From Nitrospiraceae bacterium (GTDB lineage Bacteria; Nitrospirota; Thermodesulfovibrionia; Thermodesulfovibrionales; UBA9159): a DNA stretch of 6,909 bases. The position numbers and the translations under genes were made by a program. Below, one piece after another: positions 6,302 to 6,909 of this stretch (the first letter of the stretch is position 1; each line of letters begins with the position of its first letter). Where the stretch lies: NCBI GenBank assembly GCA_003453735.1, contig DMNE01000519.1:15044-21952 (forward strand), written 5' to 3'. The notes under the pieces are model-generated. The model worked only from the letters and a program-made list of their open reading frames with translations, did not search any database and was not told where the DNA came from.

Positions 6302-6862
6302 TTACTTTTTCTTTATCAGCGAGAGCATCTCTTCCCGCGTGCTCTGCTTGGTCCTGAATATTCCTCTGACGGCCGACGTAACGACCCGCGAACCCGGTTT
6401 CTTTATGCCCCTCATACTCATGCAGAGGTGTTCGGCATCAAGGATGACCATGCATCCCTTCGGCTTGAGTTTTTTCATGAGCAAGTCCGCCAGTTGAGTC
6501 GTTAACCGCTCCTGCACCTGTGGCCTCTTAGCAAATATCTCTAACGCCCGAGCAAGGGCACTGATGCCCACGATCCTGCCGTTTTCGGGAATATAGGCGA
6601 TATGGCCGCTGCCGGAAAAAGGAAGCAGATGATGCTCGCAGACTGAATAAAAAGGGATGTCCTTGAGGAGAACCATCTCGTCATGCTTCTCTCCCTCCAT
6701 CGGAGTGAGGATGTCTTCGGGCGATTCGCCGAGACCGGAGAATATTTCCCTATACATTGCGGTCACCCTCTCCGGTGTTTTTTTGATACCCGGTCTCTCA
6801 GGATTTTCCCCGATGCCTTCAATGATAAGTCTGATCCCTGCTTGTATCTTTTTTGTATCCAT
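6302..6862 (-). CDS. folE: GTP cyclohydrolase I, type IA
   Basis: Converts GTP to 7,8-dihydroneopterin triphosphate, the first committed step to tetrahydrofolate. It has 186 residues, a common bacterial length. Seen in order: [15 protein letters not shown] (19-33); zinc and catalytic motif CEHH (C75, H77, H78); [20 protein letters not shown] (95-114); QERLT (117-121); HLCMSMRG with the second zinc cysteine C147; and [13 protein letters not shown] (155-167). Zinc ligands correspond to C110, H113 and C181 of the E. coli enzyme. One oddity is A102 where the family normally has lysine (GxSKLAR; E. coli K136). The ATG at 6860-6862 has no clear ribosome binding site, but no better in-frame start is near. 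Transcribed towards folD, 113 bases apart; whether the two share a transcript is not decided by the sequence. It supplies the cofactor used by FolD and the reductase. Confidence 0.96.
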   Translation of the reverse strand: MDTKKIQAGIRLIIEGIGENPERPGIKKTPERVTAMYREIFSGLGESPEDILTPMEGEKHDEMVLLKDIPFYSVCEHHLLPFSGSGHIAYIPENGRIVGISALARALEIFAKRPQVQERLTTQLADLLMKKLKPKGCMVILDAEHLCMSMRGIKKPGSRVVTSAVRGIFRTKQSTREEMLSLIKKK

Positions 6863-6890
6863 GGATGCTTACTGGAAAATTAAATGTGCC

Positions 6891-6899
6891 ATTCTAACA
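6891..6899 (-). promoter_or_regulatory. Possible extended -10 promoter for folE
   Basis: The minus strand reads TGTTAGAAT: TAGAAT (6891-6896, five of six matches to TATAAT) with a TG two bases upstream of it. A start site near 6884 would leave a leader of about 20 bases. The -35 position falls outside the window, so the call is partial. Confidence 0.4.
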
Positions 6900-6909
6900 T
6901 TTTCAGTTT

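Noticed and set aside
1..6909. CRISPR arrays, tRNA/rRNA genes, insertion sequences or phage genes
   Set aside because: No spaced repeats, cloverleaf-like sequence, transposase motifs or terminal repeats were seen; the window is core metabolism with short gaps.

Overview
The window reads almost entirely from the minus strand and holds a one-carbon/electron-transfer gene block from an anaerobic bacterium. Gene order in the direction of transcription (right to left) is folE, folD, hdrC, hdrB, hdrA, mvhD, and the first codons of a gene I read as metV. Base composition is close to half GC. The hdrCBA-mvhD-metV order matches the cluster known in Moorella thermoacetica for the multi-subunit methylenetetrahydrofolate reductase (MetF, MetV, HdrA, HdrB, HdrC, MvhD), which works in the methyl branch of the Wood-Ljungdahl pathway. 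Such loci occur in acetogens and in other anaerobes with this pathway. The phylum cannot be fixed from this window; Nitrospirota, Desulfobacterota or a Firmicutes relative are all possible.

Layout: folE (6302-6862) makes the first pterin intermediate of folate biosynthesis. folD (5322-6188) interconverts methylene-, methenyl- and formyl-tetrahydrofolate. A 228-base gap (5094-5321) then carries a consensus extended -10 promoter, a 32-bp interrupted palindrome over its -35 region, and hairpins in the predicted leader. hdrC, hdrB and hdrA follow, tightly coupled (9-base gap, then a 4-base ATGA overlap). mvhD and metV come next, with 40-base and 3-base gaps and good ribosome binding sites.

The main finding is that mvhD is not the 88-codon fragment a standard gene caller would report. 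Its TGA at 312-314 lies exactly where the family has a conserved iron-sulfur cysteine (AAG-U-LKGQCHY). The same frame then continues for 79 conserved, MvhD-like codons to a TAA three bases before metV. A 6-bp stem with a UGGAA loop starts 16 bases after the TGA, as expected for a bacterial SECIS element. MvhD is therefore read here as a 168-residue selenoprotein.

A second point is HdrA: at 1014 residues it is a tandem fusion of two HdrA-type flavin units, each lacking a part the other keeps. Together the genes suggest that FolD supplies methylene-tetrahydrofolate, and that an HdrABC-MvhD electron-transfer module feeds MetV/MetF to reduce it to methyl-tetrahydrofolate, possibly with flavin-based electron bifurcation.
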